Source of the DNA: Osedax fenrisi
Lineage: Eukaryota > Annelida > Polychaeta > Sabellida > Siboglinidae
Direction: 5' to 3'
Assembly: GCA_964019155.1 (NCBI GenBank)
Contig: OZ025243.1
Location: 88,160,945-88,224,944 of the forward strand
DNA length: 64,000 nt
The notes below the pieces were generated by a model. It saw only the letters and a list, made by a program, of their open reading frames with translations, searched no databases and was not told the origin of the DNA. Positions 58,522 to 64,000 of the stretch are shown here, piece after piece. Within the stretch, counting starts at the first letter, position 1; each line of letters opens with the position of its first letter. Position numbers and translations under genes: made by a program.

Positions 58522-59215
58522 AAAAGGAAACTTGTCAAAATAATTATTTTTAATTATTTTTATTGTTTTATTTTAATTTTAATTTTTTAATTATTTATAT
58601 AATTTTGACATAATATAAAATTACAAAAAATTATTTGTTTGTTTTTTCCTTATTATAATATTTAAAAAAAATGTGTACATTTTTCGACTTACTATAAATT
58701 TACTTAATTTTCTTTTTAACTTTTTCTATATAATATAGCTATTTATTTATTTTTATTTATTTTTTTAGTTATTTTTAATTATGTTTAATTGTTTTATTCA
58801 ATAGGATTTGTCTTTTAATTTTTAATTTTATAATTATTTTATATCTATATTCCTAGATTTTTATATTAATATATTTGTCTTCTTTTCATTTTATGATTAT
58901 ATGATGGAGGACATTATGCGGAGTTTATTGGAATATATATATATATATATATATATATTAGTTTTTTTTTCATTATATATTTTCTATGACCGGAGTGGAT
59001 AATATGTTTGGACTTGATATGCTTATGATACGTGTCGGGGGATGGGATATACTTGTGGAGTGGGCAAGTATTATCAGTGTTCTTATTATTGGCGGTATTA
59101 AGATCCCTAAGGCATTGGAACTGGCGTACCCATATCATTGAAATTGATACATCATATACCATCATTAATTTCAACATAATATTGGCAACTCTGGATCTAA
59201 TTTATTATATGATCT
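58522..59215 (+). other. LINE 3' UTR
   Basis: AT-rich with a conserved island at about 59030-59120 (cgtgtcgggg, agtgttcttattattggcgg, gatccctaaggcattgg) matched in three other places in the window. Confidence 0.7.
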
Positions 59216-59758
59216 GATCTTATACTATTAATTTTATTATTTATAATTTATTTATTTTTGATATTATTTTTAAAGTTATTTATATTTTTATATGATTTAT
59301 AATTGTATATACTCATGATTCTTATAATATTTATAAAATTACATATTTTATAAATTTTACTTTTATTTTTTTTCTCCTCATAATAGTTAATTAGGAATAT
59401 GTTTCAGGTAAACAACTAGATAAGCCTACATTCTGATATTATTATTATATACATATATATATATAAATATATATATATAAATGTAATACTGAGTGGCCTA
59501 AATAAGTGTTGGCAATATTACACCACTCAAAATGATAGTGGACTGTTGTATTTAAATTACATTTTATTAATAAATCAAACAAAAAACTATATACTAATGC
59601 TCTACGTGTCAAGGTATGATAAAAAATTGAAATAATAGTATTAAATCTAATATAATTCAGATTATTTTAATTCTACGCGACGGTTCATTGGTCCAACCAA
59701 TTATATTTAAAAAACTAAATAAATGTAAATAAAAAAACTCAAAAATCACTAGACGTAA
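59216..59758. other. AT-rich stretch
   Basis: No gene; short (TA)n at 59452-59480. Confidence 0.5.
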
Positions 59759-62700
59759 TGTACATGACTATAGTACATAACTATAGTACAGCACTATAGT
59801 ACAGCACTATAGTACATAACTATAGTACACAACTATAGTACATCACTCTCGTACATAACTATAGTACATAACTATAGTACATAACTATAGTACATAACTA
59901 TAGTACAGCACTATAGTACAGCACTATAGTACAGCACTATAGTACAGCACTATATTACATCACTATAGTACAGCACTATAGTACAGCACTATAATACATA
60001 ACTATAGTACATCACTATAGTACATAACTATAGTACATAACTATGTACAGCACTATAGTACATAACTATAGTACATCACTATAGTACAGCACTATAGTAC
60101 AGCATTATAATACATAACTATAGTACAGTACTATAGCACAGAACTATAGTACATCACTAAAGTACAGCACTATAGTACAGCATTATAATACATAACTATA
60201 GTACAGTACTATAGTACAGCACTATAGTACATCACTATAGTACAGCACTATAGTACATAACTATAGTACATCAATATAGTACAGCACTATAGTACAGAAT
60301 TATAATACATAACTATAGTACAGTACTATAGTACAGCACTATAGTACATCACTATAGTACAGCACTATAGTACATAACTATAGTACATCACTATAGTACA
60401 GCACTATAGTACAGCATTATAATACATAACTATAGTACAGCACTATAGTACATTACTATAGTACATCACTATAGTACAGCACTATAGTACAGCACTATAG
60501 TACAGCATTATATTACAGCACTATAGTACAGCACTATAGTACAGCATTATAGTACAGCACTATAGTACATCACTATAGTACAGCACTATAGTACAGCATT
60601 ATAATACATAACTATAGTACAGTACTATAGTACAGCACTATAGTACATCACTATAGTACAGCACTATAGTACAGCACTATAGTACAGCACTATAGTACAG
60701 CACTATAGTACAGCATTATAGTACAGCACTATAGTACAGCACTATAGTACAGCACTATAGTACATAACTATAGTACATCACTATAGTACAGCACTATAGT
60801 ACAGCATTATAATACATAACTATAGTACATCACTATAGTACATCACTATAGTACAGCACTATAGTACAGCATTATAGTACAGCACAATAGTACAGCACTA
60901 TAGTACAGCACTATAGTACAGCATTATAGTACAGCACTATAGTACAGCACTATAGTACAGCATTATAATATATAACTATAGTAAAGTACTATAGTGCTGT
61001 ACTATAGTACTTTACTATAGTTATATATTATAATGCTGTACTATAGTGCTGTACTATAGTGCTGTACTATAATGCTGTACTATAGTGCTGTACTATAGTG
61101 CTGTACTATAGAGATTATAATATATAACTATAGTAAAGTACTATAGTACAGCACTATAGTACATCACTATAGTACATCACTATAGTACAGCACTATAGTA
61201 CAGCACTATAGTACAGCACTATAGTACAGCATTATAGTACAGCACTATAGTACAGCATTATAATACATAACTATAGTACAGTACTATAGTACAGCACTAT
61301 AGTACATCACTATAGTACAGCACTATAGTACATAACTATAGTACAGCACTATAGTACATCACTATAGTACAGCATTATAGTACAGCACTATAGTACAGCA
61401 CTATAGTACAGCATTATAATATATAACTATAGTACAGTACTATAGTACAGCACTATAGTACATCACTATAGTACATAACTATAGTACAGCACTATAGTAC
61501 AGCACTATAGTACAGCACTATAGTACAGCACTATAGTACATCACTATAGTACAGCACTATAGTACAGCATTATAGTACAGCACTATAGTACAGCACTATA
61601 GTACAGCATTATAATACATAACTATAGTACAGTACTATAGTACAGCACTATAGTACATCACTATAGTACAGCACTATAGTACATAACTATAGTACAGCAC
61701 TATAGTACAGCACTATAGTACATCACTATAGTACAGCACTATAGTACAGCATTATAGTACAGCACTATAGTACAGCACTATAGTACAGCATTATAATACA
61801 TAACTATAGTACAGTACTATAGTACAGCACTATAGTACAGCATTATAGTACAGCACTATAGTACAGCACTATAGTACAGCATTATAATACATAACTATAG
61901 TACAGTACTATAGTACAGCACTATAGTACAGCACTATAGTACAGCACTATAGTACATAACTATAGTACATCACTATAGTACAGCACTATAGTACATCACT
62001 ATAGTACAGCACTATAGTACATAACTATAGTACATCACTATAGTACAGCACTATAGTACAGCATTATAGTACAGCACTATAGTACAGCACTATAGTACAT
62101 CACTATAGTACATCACTATAGTACAGCACTATAGTACAGCACTATAGTACAGCACTATAGTACAGCACTATAGTACATCACTATAGTACAGCACTATAGT
62201 ACAGCATTATAATACATAACTATAGTACATCACTATAGTACAGCACTATAATACAGCACTATAGTACATAACTATAGTACATCACTATAGTACAGCACTA
62301 TAGTACAGTACTATAGTACATCACTATAGTACAGCACTATAGTACAGCACTATAGTACAGCATTATAGTACAGCACTATAGTACAGCACTATAGTACAGC
62401 ATTATAATACATAACTATAGTACAGTACTATAGTACAGCACTATGGTACAGCATTATAATAGATAACTATAGTACAGCACTATAGTACATTACTATAGTA
62501 CATCACTATAGTACAGCACTATGGTACAGCATTATAATAGATAACTATAGTACAGCACTATAGTACATTACTATAGTACATCACTATAGTACAGCACTAT
62601 AGTACAGCACTATAGTACAGCACTATAGTACAGCACTATAGTACATAACTATAGTACATCACTATAGTACAGCACTATGGTACAGCATTATAATAGATAA

Positions 62701-64000
62701 CTATAGTACAGCACTATAGTACATTACTATAGTACATCACTATAGTACAGCACTATAGTACAGCACTATAGTACAGCACTATAGTACAGCACTATAGTAC
62801 ATAACTATAGTACATCACTATAGTACAGCACTATAGTACAGCACTATAGTACAGCACTATAGTACAGCACTATAGTACAGAATTATAATACATAACTATA
62901 GTACAGTACTATAGTACAGCACTATAGTACATCACTATAGTACATCACTATAGTACAGCACTATAGTACAGCACTATAGTACAGCATTATAGTACAGCAC
63001 TATAGTACAGCACTATAGTACAGCACTATAGTACATCACTATAGTACAGCACTATAGTACAGCATTATAGTACAGAATTATAATACATAACTATAGTACA
63101 GTACTATAGTACAGCACTATAGTACAGCACTATAGTACAGCACTATAGTACATCACTATAGTACAGCACTATAGTACAGCATTATAATACATAACTATAG
63201 TACATCACTATAGTACAGCACTATAATACAGCACTATAGTACATAACTATAGTACAGTACTATAGTACATAACTATAGTACATAACTATAGTACATAACT
63301 ATAGTACATAACTATAGTACAGCACTATAGTACAGCACTATAGTACATAACTATAGTACAGTACTATAGTACATAACTATAGTACATAACTATAGTACAT
63401 AACTATAGTACATAACTATAGTACAGCACTATAGTACAGCACTATAGTACAGCACTATAGTACATCACTATAGTACATCACTATAGTACAGCACTATAGT
63501 ACAACACTATAGTACATCATTATAGTACAGCACTATAGTACAGCACTATAGTACAGCATTATAATACATAACTATAGTACAGTACTATAGTACATCACTA
63601 TAGTACAGCACTATAGTACATCACTATAGTACAGCACTATAGTACAGCATTATAATACATAACTATAGTACAGTACTATAGTACAGCACTATAGTACATC
63701 ACTATAGTACAGCACTATAGTACATAACTATAGTACATCACTATAGTACAGCACTATAGTACAGCACTATAGTACAGCACTATAGTACAGCACTATAGTA
63801 CAGAATTATAATACATAACTATAGTACAGTACTATAGTACAGCACTATAGTACATCACTATAGTACATCACTATAGTACATCACTATAGTACATAACTAT
63901 AGTACATCACTATAGTACAGCACTATAGTACAGCATTATAATACATAACTATAGTACAGTACTATAGTACAGCACTATAGTACATCACTATAGTACATCA
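59759..64000. repeat. 13-bp minisatellite (CTATAGTACAGCA)n, continues past the window
   Basis: More than 320 units, mostly 13 bp, with agca, atca, ataa and agta endings before ctatag. Units with attataatacataactatagtacagtac recur every 100-200 bp, so higher-order blocks have been duplicated. The unit holds the self-complementary actatagt, so every repeat is a small palindrome and the single strand could fold in many registers. The array reaches the end of the window; its true length is unknown. Confidence 0.98.
60887..61109. repeat. Perfect inverted repeat inside the 13-bp array
   Basis: Arms 60887-60994 and 61002-61109 are exact reverse complements over 108 bp with a 7-bp loop (tgctgta). 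The array reads on the minus strand from about 60995 to 61109 and then returns to the plus strand, repeating the attataatatataactatagtaaagt variant a third time. Confidence 0.95.

Larger units (their letters stand above)
55754..59215 (+). mobile_element. Degenerate LINE with endonuclease, RT and full 3' UTR
   Basis: Plus strand. Endonuclease from 55754, RT to about 58521, 3' UTR to about 59215 with (TA)n at 58932-58958. The 3' UTR carries the gtgtcggg..., gtgttcttattattggcgg and ccctaaggcattgg words found in the orphan copies at 3.25, 27.0 and 31.1 kb, so it is the coding parent of that family. The ORF1 region is not found upstream. Confidence 0.85.

Overview
This window holds no recognisable host gene. 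It is very AT-rich eukaryotic DNA made almost wholly of transposable elements, satellites, minisatellites and long (TA)n tracts. The decayed LINE, Ty3/gypsy, hAT and Helitron-like pieces and the GGTTAGGTTGGGTTAA blocks near 25.3-25.9 kb fit an invertebrate, most likely an insect, but the sequence alone does not fix the taxon. The dense nesting and tandem arrays suggest heterochromatin; that is an inference.

Layout. 1-3.4 kb: AT-rich DNA with (TA)n, two long palindromes and a LINE 3'-UTR copy. 3.55-7.36 kb: RT fragment, then a 5'-truncated but nearly intact CR1/L2-like LINE on the minus strand. 8.1-8.9 kb: 23-bp minisatellite. 9.63-9.66 kb: Helitron-type 3' terminus. 10.7-17.4 kb: satellite of about 455 bp, 15 monomers, with a 3.18-kb higher-order duplication. 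19.0-20.35 kb: second 23-bp minisatellite. 22.2-23.1 kb: diverged minisatellite interrupted by a 432-bp palindromic element. 23.85-26.57 kb: a 220-bp direct duplication flanking a GC island, a tandem array and a Helitron-protein fragment. 26.98-31.4 kb: LINE debris. 32.24-33.21 kb: TA-flanked TIR element. 33.63-33.95 kb: solo LTR. 35.3-38.3 kb: plus-strand LINE. 39.42-39.75 kb: tRNA-derived SINE-like unit.

39.75-54.91 kb reads as one nested cluster. Outermost is an old hAT transposon, with GGCGTCGGAA-type ends on TA-only flanks, compatible with an 8-bp TATATATA duplication. Its transposase survives in three plus-strand pieces at 39.99-40.29, 46.58-46.80 and 54.47-54.62 kb. A 6,289-bp element with CCCAGCAAAC inverted ends (40,291-46,579) splits that ORF: removing it with one copy of a 2-bp AG duplication joins the reading frame exactly. 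A Ty3/gypsy element (46,800-51,061, minus) sits directly after the second piece. A 767-bp foldback element and a craniofacial-type LINE fragment lie further in. The 432-bp element at 22.27 kb has related ends and a CT (= AG on the other strand) duplication, so it is probably a small relative of the 6.3-kb one.

55.3-59.2 kb holds a degenerate plus-strand LINE whose 3' UTR matches the orphan tails at 2.8, 27.0 and 30.6 kb. From 59.76 kb to the end is a 13-bp minisatellite containing a perfect 108-bp-arm inverted repeat. No element shows a fully intact ORF set; the gypsy protease, the gypsy integrase and two LINE RT active sites carry visible substitutions.
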